Part shown: piece by piece, positions 35,601 through 46,961 of the stretch
Layout: every line of letters starts with the position of its first letter
Numbering within the stretch: position 1 is the stretch's first letter
Origin: Massilia violaceinigra
Lineage (GTDB): Bacteria > Pseudomonadota > Gammaproteobacteria > Burkholderiales > Burkholderiaceae_D
Reading direction: 5' to 3'
Assembly (NCBI RefSeq): GCF_002752675.1
Contig: NZ_CP024608.1
Location: 7,192,001-7,256,000 of the forward strand
DNA: 64,000 bases
The notes under the pieces: generated by a model
Database searches by the model: none
Seen by the model: only the letters and a program-made list of their open reading frames with translations
What the model was told of the DNA's origin: nothing
Position numbers and translations under genes: made by a program

Positions 35601-36247
35601 ACCGCGCGTCCGTACAGGCGGCACCAGAGCAGCACGCCATCCTTGCGGCGCAGGCGCACTTCGCCGGCGTACGAACCCCCTGCGGCGAGCCGGGGACCAG
35701 CCTCGCTGCTCATTTGCTCGTAGCTGCGCGGGCTGGGGAAAACGGTGATGGTGGCTGCGCCGATCAGGTCATCGGCGGTGTAGCCGAAAATCTCGGCGGC
35801 GCGGATATTGCATTCGCAGATCACGCGGTTTTTACTGAGGATGATGCCGACGGCGGCGTTGTCGAAAATCGCCTTCTGTTCGAGCAGCGTGGTGCGCAGG
35901 GCGGCCTGGTCGCGGTCGAAGCGGCGGATATCGGTGAACACAAAGGTGGCGCCGCCGGCCGGCAGCGGCTTGGCCAGCACCTGGACGGCGATGTCGTTGC
36001 CGCCGGCGTGCAGCGCGCTCTCCCACAGCTGGTCGGCGTCGCCGCGCATGCGCAGCGCCGCTTCCTCGCGCATGGCAGGAGAAAAAAGACCGACCAGGGA
36101 CTGGCCCGAAGGATTGATGCCGAGCAGGCCGCACAAGGCCGCGTTGCAGGCATGGACGATGCCGTGCGCGTCGCATGCACAGGCGGGCGACGCGATCAGC
36201 TCAAGCGCTTCAGCGACGAAATCAGGTTTGGTGAATACGCGATCCAT
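32633..36247 (-). CDS. six-PAS GGDEF-EAL cyclic-di-GMP signalling protein
   Basis: This 1,204-residue soluble protein starts at the ATG at 36247 after GGGGGAC. One divergent PAS domain (about 10-110) is followed by five tandem, clearly related PAS/PAC units of about 125 residues, each beginning with a variant of QAIxDNAxxGI, and a coiled-coil linker. The GGDEF domain is intact (FIDLDRFKTINDSLGHLMGD, RLGGDEFVVLV). The EAL domain has EVLLRW in place of EALLRW and keeps FEITETALMQ, DDFGTGYSSLAYLKRF and VAEGVET, so both cyclase and phosphodiesterase activity are possible. No membrane segment is seen. Ligands of the PAS domains are unknown. Confidence 0.93.
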   Translation of the reverse strand: MDRVFTKPDFVAEALELIASPACACDAHGIVHACNAALCGLLGINPSGQSLVGLFSPAMREEAALRMRGDADQLWESALHAGGNDIAVQVLAKPLPAGGATFVFTDIRRFDRDQAALRTTLLEQKAIFDNAAVGIILSKNRVICECNIRAAEIFGYTADDLIGAATITVFPSPRSYEQMSSEAGPRLAAGGSYAGEVRLRRKDGVLLWCRLYGRAVDTRDESHGTIWIVEDIDELHQNETRLRRALLEMQAIMDNAPLGIAFQRDNRILRYNRQFGRYFGFAGETGLGHGAAELFASNAGYEAMRQEAQPLLRAGRPYQSDIDMLRQDGSTFWAHAYIYAINAGRGKQDTIWIVDDRSAQKAAEEATRQVLLEQKAILDNASVGILFSRNGIMLSCNPRMADMFGYSRDEMTGRPAVDVFPSPEAYQQFGYEAGPLLGKGLPFEKAEYQFRQRDGTLFWCRVRAQTVDAERREEGTIWILEDVTEARQTLVEVQAIMTNASVSILFTKNRIITRYNRGFGDMFGYAGNEGLGLPGRALYPSDEAYAAIGAAAGPLLSVGKPFHTEVEMARKDGSILWAQLIAYVVNPSEPGQGTIWIIEDRTDAKRAEESLRNALLENQAILDSAVLGIAVIEHGMNLRCNAKMEELFGYAPGEVAGMSVRALYPDRESWDLARGETARDFREGRVHMAEYRLVRKDGSTFWARLSGRPFDLAHATGRSVWLVDDVTARREAGEAVRRARDELEVRVLERTAELAGANALLQGEIVERRQAEARVNHMAYHDSLTGLPNRALLSDRLDHAMLGVKRSGSKLAVMFIDLDRFKTINDSLGHLMGDRLLKEVAGRLCNAVRGSDTVARLGGDEFVVLVPGIDGPAESTQVAEKIIAVLAQSFPVDGRLLHITPSIGICMYPDDGGDVATLMRHADAAMYHAKANGRNNYQYFTERMNLAAAQHFELESALRGALAQEEFELYYQPIIDIGTRRVHTMEVLLRWRRPGHGLVLPDHFIPIIEENGLIVPIGEWVMRRACEQSMAWQRQGMTAVPLAVNLSPRQFMHRGLIESIRRVLDETGIDPALIEFEITETALMQHGEHTLDILGQINGMGIRLSIDDFGTGYSSLAYLKRFPVKKIKIDRAFIKDLEESTEDRAIVAAIMALSNSLQLSVVAEGVETEAQYSLLSGHGCQYAQGYLFAQPTAAAQASSHLSSN

Positions 36248-36339
36248 GTCCCCCACTACGGCGTAGTTCCGGCGCCTCCGTGGCGGGCAGCGGACAGCCG
36301 ATCATAAACCACAATTGGGCCGATATTGGCGAAAACGCC

Positions 36340-36380
36340 AAAAAACAGACAGGCCCGCCACGCGGGGTGCGTGGCGGGCC
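36340..36380 (-). terminator. rho-independent terminator of the prp operon
   Basis: A perfect 12-base stem (GGCCCGCCACGC/GCGTGGCGGGCC) with a five-base loop at 36352-36380 is followed on the minus strand by a T-rich run (36340-36345). It lies about 35 bases after the prpF stop codon. Confidence 0.85.
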
Positions 36381-36414
36381 TTGACAGATCGTCATCGCGG
36401 ACGGTGGAAGGGCG

Positions 36415-37614
36415 TCAGAGGCCTCGGAAGGCGTCGCCGGGTACCCGCACCCATCCTTCCATCAGCACGCGCGCGCTGCGGCTCATGATGGCTTTGGCGA
36501 CGCGCCAGTCGCCATCGACCTGGGTCGCTTCGGCGCCCACGCGCAGGGTGCCGGACGGATGGCCGAAGCGTACCGCGCTGCGCTCGCCGCCGCCGGCGGC
36601 CAGGCTGACCAGGGTGCCGGGGATGGCTGCCGCCGTGCCGATGGCCACGGCAGCGGTGCCCATCATTGCGTGGTGCAGCTTCCCCATCGACATGGCGCGC
36701 ACCAGCAGGTCGATATCGGCCGCGGCAACCTGCTTGCCGCTCGAGGACACGTAGGCGCTTGGCGGCGCCACGAACGCCACCTTGGGCGTGTGCTGGCGCG
36801 TCGCCGCTTCGTCGACATGCTTGATGAGGCCCATGCGCACTGCCCCGTGCGCACGGATCGATTCGAACATGGCCAGCGCCTTCGGGTCGCCGTTGATCGC
36901 GTCCTGCAGCTCGGTGCCGGTGTAGCCGATGGCCTGCGCATCGACGAAAATGGTCGGGATGCCGGCGTTGATCATCGTGGCCCTGAGCGTGCCCAATCCC
37001 GGCACGTCCAGGTCGTCGACCACGTGCCCGGTCGGGAACATGGCGCCGCCGGCCCCCTCTTCCTCGGCCGCCGGGTCCATGAATTCGAGCTGCACTTCGG
37101 CGGCCGGAAAGGTGACGCCATCGAGCTCGAAGGCGCCAGTTTCCTGTACCGCGCCGCCCGTGACCGGCACGTGCGCGATGATGGTCTTGCCGATGTTGGC
37201 CTGCCAGATGCGCACCACGGCCACGCCATTGTGCGGAATGCGGGCGCCATCGACCAGCCCCGCGCCGATGGCGAACGAGCCGACGGCCGCCGACAGGTTG
37301 CCGCAGTTGCCGCTCCAGTCGACGAAGGCCTTGTCGATGGCGACCTGGCCGAACAGGTAGTCGACATCGTGATCGGGCCTTGCGCTCTTGGACAAAATCA
37401 CCGTCTTGCTGGTGCTCGACGTGGCGCCGCCCATGCCGTCGATCTGCTTGCCGTAGGGGTCGGGGCTGCCGATCACGCGCAGCAGCAGCGCGTCGCGCGC
37501 GGCGCCGGCCACCTGCGCCGCTTCGGGCAGGTCTTGCAGGCGGAAGAACACTCCCTTGCTGGTGCCGCCGCGCATATACGTGGCGGGAATCCGGATTTGA
37601 GGCAGGTGCGCCAT
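36415..37614 (-). CDS. prpF: 2-methylaconitate cis-trans isomerase PrpF
   Basis: The 399-residue protein has the PrpF N-terminus (IPATYMRGGTSKGVFFRLQD), GGATSSTSKTVILS and the SGNCGNLSAAVG motif with its conserved Cys. It isomerises the 2-methylaconitate made by AcnD so that aconitase can finish 2-methylisocitrate. Tandem ATG codons at 37617 and 37614 both overlap the acnD stop; I chose 37614, which is better spaced from AGGA. It is the last gene of the operon. Confidence 0.93.
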   Translation of the reverse strand: MAHLPQIRIPATYMRGGTSKGVFFRLQDLPEAAQVAGAARDALLLRVIGSPDPYGKQIDGMGGATSSTSKTVILSKSARPDHDVDYLFGQVAIDKAFVDWSGNCGNLSAAVGSFAIGAGLVDGARIPHNGVAVVRIWQANIGKTIIAHVPVTGGAVQETGAFELDGVTFPAAEVQLEFMDPAAEEEGAGGAMFPTGHVVDDLDVPGLGTLRATMINAGIPTIFVDAQAIGYTGTELQDAINGDPKALAMFESIRAHGAVRMGLIKHVDEAATRQHTPKVAFVAPPSAYVSSSGKQVAAADIDLLVRAMSMGKLHHAMMGTAAVAIGTAAAIPGTLVSLAAGGGERSAVRFGHPSGTLRVGAEATQVDGDWRVAKAIMSRSARVLMEGWVRVPGDAFRGL

Positions 37615-40211
37615 CATGCTTCCTTCACGGTCGATTCGAGGAAGTCCTGGGCGAAGCGCTGCAGCACGCCGCCGGCTTCGTAGATCGCCACTTCTTCGGC
37701 GGTGTCCAGGCGGCAGATGACCGGCACTTCGACCGTGTCGCCGGAGACGTGCGTGATCACCAGTGTGAGCGTGGCGCGCGGGGTACGATCGCCCAGCACG
37801 CTGAAGGTTTCGCTGCCGTCGATCGCCAGGGTGATGCGGTTCACGCCAGGTTCGAACTCCAGCGGCAGCACGCCCATGCCCACCAGGTTGGTGCGGTGGA
37901 TGCGCTCGAAGCCTTCTGCGACGATGGCTTCCACGCCGGCCAGGCGCACGCCCTTGGCGGCCCAGTCGCGCGAGGAACCCTGGCCGTAGTCGGCGCCGGC
38001 AATGATGATCAGCGGCTGCTTGCGCTCCATGTAGGTCTGGATCGCTTCCCACATGCGGGTGACCGTGCCTTCCGGTTCGATGCGGGCCAGCGAGCCTGCC
38101 TTGACCTTACCGTCCACCACGACCATTTCGTTTTTCAGGGTCGGATTGGCGAAGGTGGCGCGTTGCGCGGTCAGGTGGTCGCCGCGATGGGTGGCGTAGG
38201 AGTTGAAGTCTTCCTCCGGCAGGCCCATTTTCGCCAGGTATTCGCCGGCTGCGGAATCGAGCATGATCGCGTTCGACGGCGACAGGTGGTCGGTGGTGAT
38301 GTTGTCGCCCAGGACCGCGAGCGGACGCATGCCGGCCAGCGTGCGCGCACCGGCCAGCGCGCCTTCCCAGTACGGCGGACGGCGGATGTAGGTGGTATTC
38401 GGACGCCAGTCGTACAGCGGGCTGACCTTGATGCCGTCGTCTTCCTGCTTGGCGAACATCGGAATGTAGACCTTGTGGAAGTGCGCCGGCTTGACGCTGG
38501 ACGCCACCAGTGCGTCGATCTCCTCGTCGCTCGGCCAGATATCCTTGAGCGTGACCGGTTTGCCGTCGGCACCGATGCCCAGCACGTCCTTCTCGATGTC
38601 GAATCGGATCGTGCCGGCGATCGCGTAGGCCACCACCAGCGGCGGCGACGCCAGGAATGCCTGTTTCGCGTACGGGTGGATGCGCCCGTCGAAGTTGCGG
38701 TTGCCCGACAGGACGGCGGTCGCGTACAGGTCGCGCTCCACCACTTCCTTTTGAATCACAGGATCGAGCGCCCCGGACATGCCGTTGCAGGTGGTGCAGG
38801 CGTAAGCGACGACACCGAAGCCGAGCGTTTCGAGTTCGCGCATCAGGCCAGCGTCTTCCAGGTACAGGGTGACGGCCTTGGAGCCTGGCGCCAGCGAACT
38901 CTTGACCCAGGGCTTGCGCGTCAGGCCAAGCTTGTTGGCGTTACGCGCGATCAGGCCGGCGGCGATCATGTTGCGCGGGTTGTTGGTGTTGGTGCAGCTG
39001 GTAATGGCCGCGATGATGACGGCGCCGTCGGGCATCAGGCCCGGTTCGTTTTCGACCACGCCGCTGATGCCGCGTGCGGCCAGTTCCGACGTCGGCACGC
39101 GGTTGTGCGGATTGGACGGGCCGGCGATGGTGCGCACCACCGACGACAGGTCGAAGCTCAGTACACGCTCGTACTCGGCGCTCTTGAGCGACTCGCCCCA
39201 CAAACCGGTGTGCTTCGCATACAGCTCGACCAGCTTGACCAGTTCGTCGTCGCGGCCGGTGAGCTTGAGGTACTTGATGGTCTGCTCGTCGATGTAGAAC
39301 ATCGCGGCAGTCGACCCATACTCCGGCGCCATGTTGGAGATCGTCGCGCGGTCGCCCAGGGTCAGGTGTGCAGCGCCTTCGCCGTAGAATTCGAGATAGG
39401 ACGACACGACCTTCTGTTGGCGCAGGAATTCGGTCAGCGCCAGCACCGTGTCGGTGGCGGTGATGCCCGGCTGCGGTTTGCCGGTCAGTTCGACGCCGAT
39501 GATGTCCGGCAGGCGCATCCACGAGGCGCGGCCCAGCATCACGCTTTCGGCTTCCAGGCCGCCAACGCCGATCGCGATCACGCCGAGCGCGTCGACCATC
39601 GGGGTGTGCGAGTCGGTGCCGACCAGGGTGTCCGGAAAGGCCACGCCGCCCTGCACCTGGACCACCGGCGACATGCGCTCCAGATTAATCTGATGCAGGA
39701 TGCCGTTACCCGGCGGGATGACGTCAACGTTCTTGAACGCTTTCTTGGTCCAGTTGATGAAGTCGAAACGGTCTTCATTGCGGCGATCCTCGATGGCACG
39801 GTTCTTGTCGAACGCGTCGGGATCGAACCCGCCGCATTCGACTGCCAGCGAGTGGTCGACCACCAGCTGGGTCGGCACCACCGGGTTGACCAGGGCCGGA
39901 TCACCGCCCTGCAGGGCAATCGCGTCGCGCAGGCCGGCCAAGTCGACCAGCGCGGTCTGGCCGAGGATGTCGTGGCAAACCACGCGCGCCGGAAACCACG
40001 GGAAGTCAAGGTCGCGCTTGCGCTCGATCAGTTGACCCAGCGAGGCGTTCAAGGTCGCAGGGTCGCAACGGCGCACCAGGTTTTCGGCCAGCACGCGCGA
40101 GGTGTACGGCAGCTTGTAGTAAGCGCCAGGCTCGATGGCGTCGACCGCGGCGCGCGCGTCGAAGAAATCGAGTTTGGTGCCCGGCAGGTTCTTGCGGTGA
40201 TTCGTGTTCAT
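37614..40211 (-). CDS. acnD: Fe/S-dependent 2-methylisocitrate dehydratase AcnD
   Basis: This 865-residue aconitase-family enzyme dehydrates 2-methylcitrate. The [4Fe-4S] ligands are in SCTNTNNPRNM and CTTCNGMSG. Other conserved parts are GTDSHTPMVDALGVIAIGVGG and, in the swivel domain, GADYGQGSSRDWAAKG. The acnD-prpF pair replaces the single PrpD enzyme of enterobacteria. It follows prpC after nine bases. Confidence 0.95.
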   Translation of the reverse strand: MNTNHRKNLPGTKLDFFDARAAVDAIEPGAYYKLPYTSRVLAENLVRRCDPATLNASLGQLIERKRDLDFPWFPARVVCHDILGQTALVDLAGLRDAIALQGGDPALVNPVVPTQLVVDHSLAVECGGFDPDAFDKNRAIEDRRNEDRFDFINWTKKAFKNVDVIPPGNGILHQINLERMSPVVQVQGGVAFPDTLVGTDSHTPMVDALGVIAIGVGGLEAESVMLGRASWMRLPDIIGVELTGKPQPGITATDTVLALTEFLRQQKVVSSYLEFYGEGAAHLTLGDRATISNMAPEYGSTAAMFYIDEQTIKYLKLTGRDDELVKLVELYAKHTGLWGESLKSAEYERVLSFDLSSVVRTIAGPSNPHNRVPTSELAARGISGVVENEPGLMPDGAVIIAAITSCTNTNNPRNMIAAGLIARNANKLGLTRKPWVKSSLAPGSKAVTLYLEDAGLMRELETLGFGVVAYACTTCNGMSGALDPVIQKEVVERDLYATAVLSGNRNFDGRIHPYAKQAFLASPPLVVAYAIAGTIRFDIEKDVLGIGADGKPVTLKDIWPSDEEIDALVASSVKPAHFHKVYIPMFAKQEDDGIKVSPLYDWRPNTTYIRRPPYWEGALAGARTLAGMRPLAVLGDNITTDHLSPSNAIMLDSAAGEYLAKMGLPEEDFNSYATHRGDHLTAQRATFANPTLKNEMVVVDGKVKAGSLARIEPEGTVTRMWEAIQTYMERKQPLIIIAGADYGQGSSRDWAAKGVRLAGVEAIVAEGFERIHRTNLVGMGVLPLEFEPGVNRITLAIDGSETFSVLGDRTPRATLTLVITHVSGDTVEVPVICRLDTAEEVAIYEAGGVLQRFAQDFLESTVKEA

Positions 40212-40220
40212 ATCAGATCC

Positions 40221-41387
40221 TTACTTGCGCTCGGCCAGCGGCACGAACGTCAGGTCGTCCGGGCCGACGTAGTTTGCGCTCGGGCGGATAATCTTGTTGT
40301 CGATGCGCTGCTCGATCACGTGGGCGGCCCAGCCGGAGGTGCGCGAAATCACGAACAGCGGCGTAAACATCGCGGTCGGCACGCCCATCATGTGGTACGA
40401 CACGGCGGAGAACCAGTCCAGGTTCGGGAACATCTTCTTGACTTCCCACATGACGGTTTCCAGCCGCTCGGCGATGTCGAACATCTTGGTCGAACCGGCG
40501 CTTTCGGACAGCGAACGCGCCACTTCCTTGATCACTTTATTGCGCGGGTCGGACACGGTGTAGACCGGGTGGCCGAAGCCGATCACGACTTCCTTGTTGG
40601 CGACGCGGTTGCGGATGTCGGCTTCGGCTTCGTCCGGGTTCTCGTAGCGCTTCTGGATATCGAGCGCGACTTCGTTGGCGCCGCCGTGCTTCGGACCGCG
40701 CAGCGCGCCGATCGCGCCGGTGATGGCCGAGTGGATGTCGGAACCGGTGCCGGCGATCACGCGCGCGGTGAAGGTCGAAGCATTGAACTCGTGCTCCGCA
40801 TACAGGATCAGCGAGGTGTGCATCGCCTTGACCCAGGCCTCTGGCGGCTTGACGCCGTGCAGCAGGTGCAGGAAGTGGCCACCGATCGAGTCGTCGTCGG
40901 TTTCGGTTTCGATGCGGCGGCCGTTGTGGCTGAAGTGGTACCAGTACAGCAGCATCGAGCCGAAAGACGCCATCAGGCGGTCGGCGATCGAGCGCGCGCC
41001 GGGCACATTATGGTCGTCTTTTTCTGGCAGTACGCAGCCGAGGGTGGACACGCCGGTGCGCATCACGTCCATCGGATGGCTCGATGCCGGCAGCGCTTCG
41101 AGCGCGCTCTTGACCGCCTGCGGCAGGCCGCGCATCGATTTCAGGTGCGCCTTGTAGCCACGCAGTTCGCCGTCGTTCGGCAGTTTGCCGTGCACCAGCA
41201 GGTAGGCGATTTCTTCGAACTCGCAGCTGTCGGCGACGTCGAGGATGTCGTAGCCGCGGTAGTGCAGGTCGTTGCCGGTCTTGCCGACCGAGCACAGTGC
41301 AGTGTTACCGGCGGTGACGCCGGACAGCGCGACCGATTTTTTCGGCTTGAATGGAACGGCTTCGGCCGGCGTGGTGATGTCAGTCAT
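40221..41387 (-). CDS. prpC: 2-methylcitrate synthase
   Basis: The 388-residue citrate-synthase-family protein condenses propionyl-CoA with oxaloacetate. Catalytic-region motifs are [12 protein letters not shown] (His), [14 protein letters not shown] (His) and an Asp near the C-terminal [21 protein letters not shown]. The start is the ATG at 41387; the in-frame extension upstream runs into the prpB gap and is not conserved-looking. It is the second operon gene. Confidence 0.94.
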   Translation of the reverse strand: MTDITTPAEAVPFKPKKSVALSGVTAGNTALCSVGKTGNDLHYRGYDILDVADSCEFEEIAYLLVHGKLPNDGELRGYKAHLKSMRGLPQAVKSALEALPASSHPMDVMRTGVSTLGCVLPEKDDHNVPGARSIADRLMASFGSMLLYWYHFSHNGRRIETETDDDSIGGHFLHLLHGVKPPEAWVKAMHTSLILYAEHEFNASTFTARVIAGTGSDIHSAITGAIGALRGPKHGGANEVALDIQKRYENPDEAEADIRNRVANKEVVIGFGHPVYTVSDPRNKVIKEVARSLSESAGSTKMFDIAERLETVMWEVKKMFPNLDWFSAVSYHMMGVPTAMFTPLFVISRTSGWAAHVIEQRIDNKIIRPSANYVGPDDLTFVPLAERK

Positions 41388-41418
41388 GTGAACTCCGCGA
41401 TTCTTCTGTGTAGTGTGA

Positions 41419-42303
41419 TTACTTTTCTTTACCCTGGGCGAACAGCGAGTCGAGCTTTTGCTCGTACTCGTGGTAGCCAAGGTAGTCGTACAGCTCCATG
41501 CGGCTTTGCATGGTCGCGACGACGTTTTTCTGGGTGCCTTCGGCGCGCAGCGTCTTGTAGAAATTCAGGGCCGCCGCGTTCATGGCGCGGTAGGCGCCGC
41601 AGCAGTACAGGGCGATATCGACCTTGGCCGAGCGCAGTTCGTCGAGCGTGAACAGGGGCGTCGCGCCGAATTCGGTCAGGTTGGCGAGGATCGGCACCTT
41701 GACCGCGTCGCGCACCTGGCTGTACATCTCCAGTTTGGTGATCGCTTCCGGGAAGATCATGTCGGCGCCCGCTTCAACATAAGCGCAGGCGCGGTCGATG
41801 GCGGCGTTCAAGCCTTCGACGGCGAGCGAATCGGTGCGCGCCATGATGACGAAGCTTTCGTCATGGCGGGCGTCCACGGCGGCCTTGATGCGGTCGACCA
41901 TTTCTGCCTTGCTGACGATCTCCTTGCCCGGGCGGTGGCCGCAGCGCTTGGCCGAAACCTGGTCTTCCATGTGCACCGCAGCCACGTCGGCGCGGATCAT
42001 GTGACGGATCGTGCGCGCGATGTTGAAGGCGCCGCCCCAGCCGGTGTCGATGTCGACCATCAGCGGCAGGCCGCAGGTGTCGGTGATGCGCTGGGCATCG
42101 GTAATCACGTCGTCCATGGTGCTGATGCCGAGGTCCGGCATGCCGAGGGAGTTGGCGGCCACGCCGCCACCGGACAGGTACACGGCCTTGTAGCCGGTTT
42201 GTTCGGCCATGCGCGCGGTGTAGGCGGTGATGGTGCCGACGACCTGCAATGGGGACTCTTCCTGGACTGCGCGGCGGAACATCGCGCCTCGTGATTCTCT
42301 CAT
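41419..42303 (-). CDS. prpB: 2-methylisocitrate lyase
   Basis: The 294-residue lyase of the isocitrate-lyase/PEP-mutase family splits 2-methylisocitrate into pyruvate and succinate. The catalytic loop is [14 protein letters not shown]; magnesium-binding residues lie in [12 protein letters not shown] and HMEDQ; substrate contacts include [10 protein letters not shown] and NLTEFGATP. The ATG at 42303 follows AGGAGA. It is the first gene of the operon, downstream of a sigma-54 promoter. Confidence 0.95.
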   Translation of the reverse strand: MRESRGAMFRRAVQEESPLQVVGTITAYTARMAEQTGYKAVYLSGGGVAANSLGMPDLGISTMDDVITDAQRITDTCGLPLMVDIDTGWGGAFNIARTIRHMIRADVAAVHMEDQVSAKRCGHRPGKEIVSKAEMVDRIKAAVDARHDESFVIMARTDSLAVEGLNAAIDRACAYVEAGADMIFPEAITKLEMYSQVRDAVKVPILANLTEFGATPLFTLDELRSAKVDIALYCCGAYRAMNAAALNFYKTLRAEGTQKNVVATMQSRMELYDYLGYHEYEQKLDSLFAQGKEK

Positions 42304-42351
42304 TACGTTTCTCCTGGGGATGATGCGTTAAACAGACAACCCTGACAGCAT

Positions 42352-42367
42352 TGCAAGCAGCGTGCCA
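42352..42367 (-). promoter_or_regulatory. sigma-54 promoter of prpB-prpC-acnD-prpF
   Basis: On the minus strand TGGCACGCTGCTTGCA matches the sigma-54 consensus TGGCACG-N4-TTGCA exactly, with GG and GC at the -24 and -12 positions. Transcription would start near 42341, leaving a leader of about 38 bases before prpB. It fits the divergent sigma-54 activator PrpR. Confidence 0.88.
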
Positions 42368-42474
42368 CCGATGCTGAAGGCCCATGAACAGAGAGGGAAT
42401 GCCGGAAACGGCTTTACATTCAATAGCTTGCGATAAATCAAAACGAGCCTATCGGAAATAGTGCTAGACAAGCA

Positions 42475-42511
42475 TGTTTCACGCGTGTTTCATCGTGAAA
42501 CATCGAAACAC
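42475..42511. promoter_or_regulatory. PrpR-type binding repeats (upstream activator site)
   Basis: A cluster of TGTTTCA/TGAAACA half-sites: TGTTTCA at 42475-42481, a perfect palindrome TGTTTCA-TCG-TGAAACA at 42486-42502, and GAAACAC at 42505-42511. The repeats lie 108-145 bases from the -24 element of the prpB promoter and just before the prpR start. They could serve activation of the operon and autoregulation of prpR. Confidence 0.75.
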
Positions 42512-42531
42512 GAATACGGTACAATTGAAAC

Positions 42532-44160
<1,629 letters not shown>

Positions 44161-44337
44161 GTGTGCGGGTTCCACCTCTCATTGAACCGCGCGTGACTTG
44201 AGCAAATCGCATCAGAATTCGTATATCGAAGCATAAAATCATTCGTTCCAATGCCGTAAAGACGCGCCTATGATCCGCCCTTTTTCCGCCGGAGCGGCTG
44301 CCCACGAGGCTGCCGGAACCGGCTTTCGGAGGTTCTC

Positions 44338-45715
44338 ATGTCATCTACAACGCAGCCCGCCCTGTTTTCCCTGATCGGCAACACCCCGCTGATCGAAGTG
44401 ACCCGCATCGACACCGGCCCGTGCCGCCTGTTCCTCAAACTCGAATCGCAAAACCCCGGCGGCTCCATCAAGGACCGCATCGGGCGCGCCATGATCGAAG
44501 CGGCTGAAGCCGACGGCAGCCTGAAACCCGGTGGCGTCGTGGTCGAAGCCACCGCCGGCAATACGGGCCTCGGCCTGGCCCTGGTCGCGCGCCTGAAAGG
44601 CTACCGCGTGGTGCTGGTCGTGCCCGACAAAATGGCGATCGAAAAAAATCCTGCACCTCAAAGCCTTGGGCGCCGAAATCCACCTGACCCGCTCCGATGT
44701 CGGCAAGGGTCATCCGGAGTATTACCAGGATTACGCGGCGCGCCTGGCGCGCGAGATTCCCGGCTCGTGGTTTGCCGACCAGTTCAACAACCCGGCCAAC
44801 CCGCTCGCACACCAGACTACTACCGGCCCGGAGCTGTGGGAGCAGACCGGCCACGACATCGACGCCATCGTGGTCGGCGTCGGCTCGTCCGGTACCCTGA
44901 GCGGTCTGTCGCGCTATTTTGAAACGGTGCAGCCCGACCTGGAATTCGTGCTGGCCGATCCCGAGGGTTCGATCCTGGCCGACTACATCAACACCGGCGT
45001 GCTGCGCGACGACGCCGGCTCGTGGGCGGTGGAAGGCATCGGCGAAGACTTCATTCCCGCCATCGCCGACCTGTCGCGCGTGAAAAGCGCCTACACCATC
45101 AGCGATGAAGACAGCTTCGGCAGCGCGCGCATGCTGCTGCGCGAAGAAGGCATCCTGGCCGGTTCGTCCAGCGGCACCCTGCTGGCTGCCGCGCTGCGCT
45201 ACTGCCGCGCGCAGACGACGCCGAAAAACGTGGTTACTTTTGTCTGCGACACCGGCACGCGCTACCTGACCAAGGTGTACAGCGACGGCTGGATGGTCGA
45301 CCAGGGCCTGCTGCAGCGCCCTGCCCTGGGCGACCTGCGCGACCTGATCGGCCGCCGCTTCGACGATGGCGACGTGGTCACCGTGGCGCCGTCCGACACG
45401 CTGCTCACGGCGTTCAACCGCATGCGCAGCGCCGACCTGGCGCAGCTGCCGGTGATCGACAATGGCCGCCTGGCCGGCATCCTCGACGAGTCGGACCTGC
45501 TGCTGCATGTGACGGGCGACGCCACCCGCTTTCGCGACCAGGTCGGCAGCACCATGACATCCGAACTGCAGACATTGCGCCCATCCGCCAGCATGGCCGA
45601 CCTGCGCGATATACTCGACCGCGGCCTGACTGCCGTGATCAGCGACGAAGGCCATTTTTACGGCCTGATTACCCGCTTCGACCTTCTTAACCACTTGCGC
45701 AGGACCCTATCGTGA
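44338..45715 (+). pseudogene. cystathionine beta-synthase, frameshifted in an A7 run
   Basis: The start is the ATG at 44338 after GGAGG. The first frame encodes the PLP-binding N-terminus (IGNTPLIEVTR, NPGGSIKDRIGRAMIE with the catalytic Lys, EATAGNTGLGLA) up to the seven-A run at 44642-44648. The rest continues in the next frame from ALGAEIHLTRSDVG (SSSGTLLAAALRYCRAQ, two C-terminal CBS repeats such as LPVIDNGRLAGILDESDLLL). Removing one A restores one ~458-residue protein. The enzyme joins serine and homocysteine. Transcriptional slippage, a real mutation or an indel error could each explain the break. The gene overlaps the next by GTGA. Confidence 0.85.
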
Positions 45716-46902
45716 ATAAACCCGTGACCGACTCCACCAGCAAAAAACACCTCTCCACGCGCGTGATCCATGGCGGCCAGTCGCCCGATCCGTCGACCGG
45801 CGCGGTCATGCCGCCGATCTACGCCACCTCCACCTACGTGCAGGAAAGCCCGGGCGTGCACAAGGGCCTCGATTACGGCCGTTCGCACAACCCGACCCGC
45901 TGGGCGCTGGAGCGCTGGGTGGCCGACCTGGAAGGCGGCGCGCAGGCGTTCGCCTTCGCCTCCGGCCTGGCCGCCATTTCGACCGTGCTGGAACTGGCCG
46001 ACGCCGGCTCGCACATCATCGCCGGCGACGATATGTACGGCGGCACCTACCGCCTGTTCGAGCGCGTGCGCCGGCGCAGCGCGGGCCACGATTTTACGTA
46101 TGTGGACCTGACCGATCCGGCCGCCCTGCTGGCGGCGCTGCGTCCGGAAACGCGCATGGTGTGGGTCGAAACGCCGACCAACCCGATGCTCAAGCTGGCC
46201 GACCTGAAAGCCATCGGCGACATCTGCCGCGCGCGCGGCATCATTTCGGTGTGCGACAACACCTTCGCCAGTCCGATCGTCCAGCGTCCGCTGGAACTGG
46301 GCATGGACATCGTGGTGCACTCGACGACCAAGTACATGAACGGCCATTCGGATGTCATCGGCGGCATTGCCGTGGTGGGCGCTGGCGAGCATCAGGCGGC
46401 ATGGGCCGAGCAGCTGGGCTTTTTGCAAAATTCGGTGGGGGCGATCCAGGGCCCGTTCGACAGCTTCCTGGTCCTGCGCGGCATCAAGACGCTGGCGCTG
46501 CGCCTGGAACGCCACTGCGCCAGCGCGCTGGACCTGGCCGAATGGCTGGAGAAAGAGCCGAAGGTCGGCCGGGTGTACTACCCGGGCCTGGCATCGCATC
46601 CGCAGCACGCACTGGCCAAGCGCCAGATGAACGGCTTCGGCGGCATCATCTCGCTGCAGCTCAATACCGACCTGGCCGGCGCGCGCCGCTTCCTGGAACG
46701 CTGCGAAGTGTTCACCCTGGCCGAGAGCCTGGGCGGCGTCGAAAGCCTGATCGAGCACCCTGCCCTCATGACGCATGCGACCATTCCGCCGGCGCAGCGC
46801 GCGCTACTGGGCATCAGCGATGGGCTGGTGCGCCTGTCGGTCGGCGTGGAGCACGTGGAAGACCTGCGCGGCGACTTGCGCGCCGCGCTCGCGGCAATCT
46901 GA
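45712..46902 (+). CDS. cystathionine gamma-lyase/synthase family PLP enzyme
   Basis: The 396-residue Cys/Met-metabolism enzyme starts at the GTG at 45712, overlapping the cystathionine beta-synthase stop. Motifs are [45 protein letters not shown] and [17 protein letters not shown], with the PLP-binding Lys in STTKY, and the C-terminal [13 protein letters not shown]. Next to a beta-synthase it most likely acts as a gamma-lyase making cysteine (reverse transsulfuration); gamma-synthase activity (metB) cannot be excluded. Confidence 0.9.
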   Translation: MNKPVTDSTSKKHLSTRVIHGGQSPDPSTGAVMPPIYATSTYVQESPGVHKGLDYGRSHNPTRWALERWVADLEGGAQAFAFASGLAAISTVLELADAGSHIIAGDDMYGGTYRLFERVRRRSAGHDFTYVDLTDPAALLAALRPETRMVWVETPTNPMLKLADLKAIGDICRARGIISVCDNTFASPIVQRPLELGMDIVVHSTTKYMNGHSDVIGGIAVVGAGEHQAAWAEQLGFLQNSVGAIQGPFDSFLVLRGIKTLALRLERHCASALDLAEWLEKEPKVGRVYYPGLASHPQHALAKRQMNGFGGIISLQLNTDLAGARRFLERCEVFTLAESLGGVESLIEHPALMTHATIPPAQRALLGISDGLVRLSVGVEHVEDLRGDLRAALAAI

Positions 46903-46961
46903 GGTTTCTCAGCTGCCGGCATCGCCCTCGCAGATGAAGGCGGTGCCGCGCGTGCAGCCGA

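Noticed and set aside
37380..41651. A 1,423-codon open frame on the plus strand across prpF, acnD and prpC
   Set aside because: It is antisense to clearly recognised genes; its product is a His/Arg/Gln/Val-rich composition typical of GC-rich shadow frames and has no domain.
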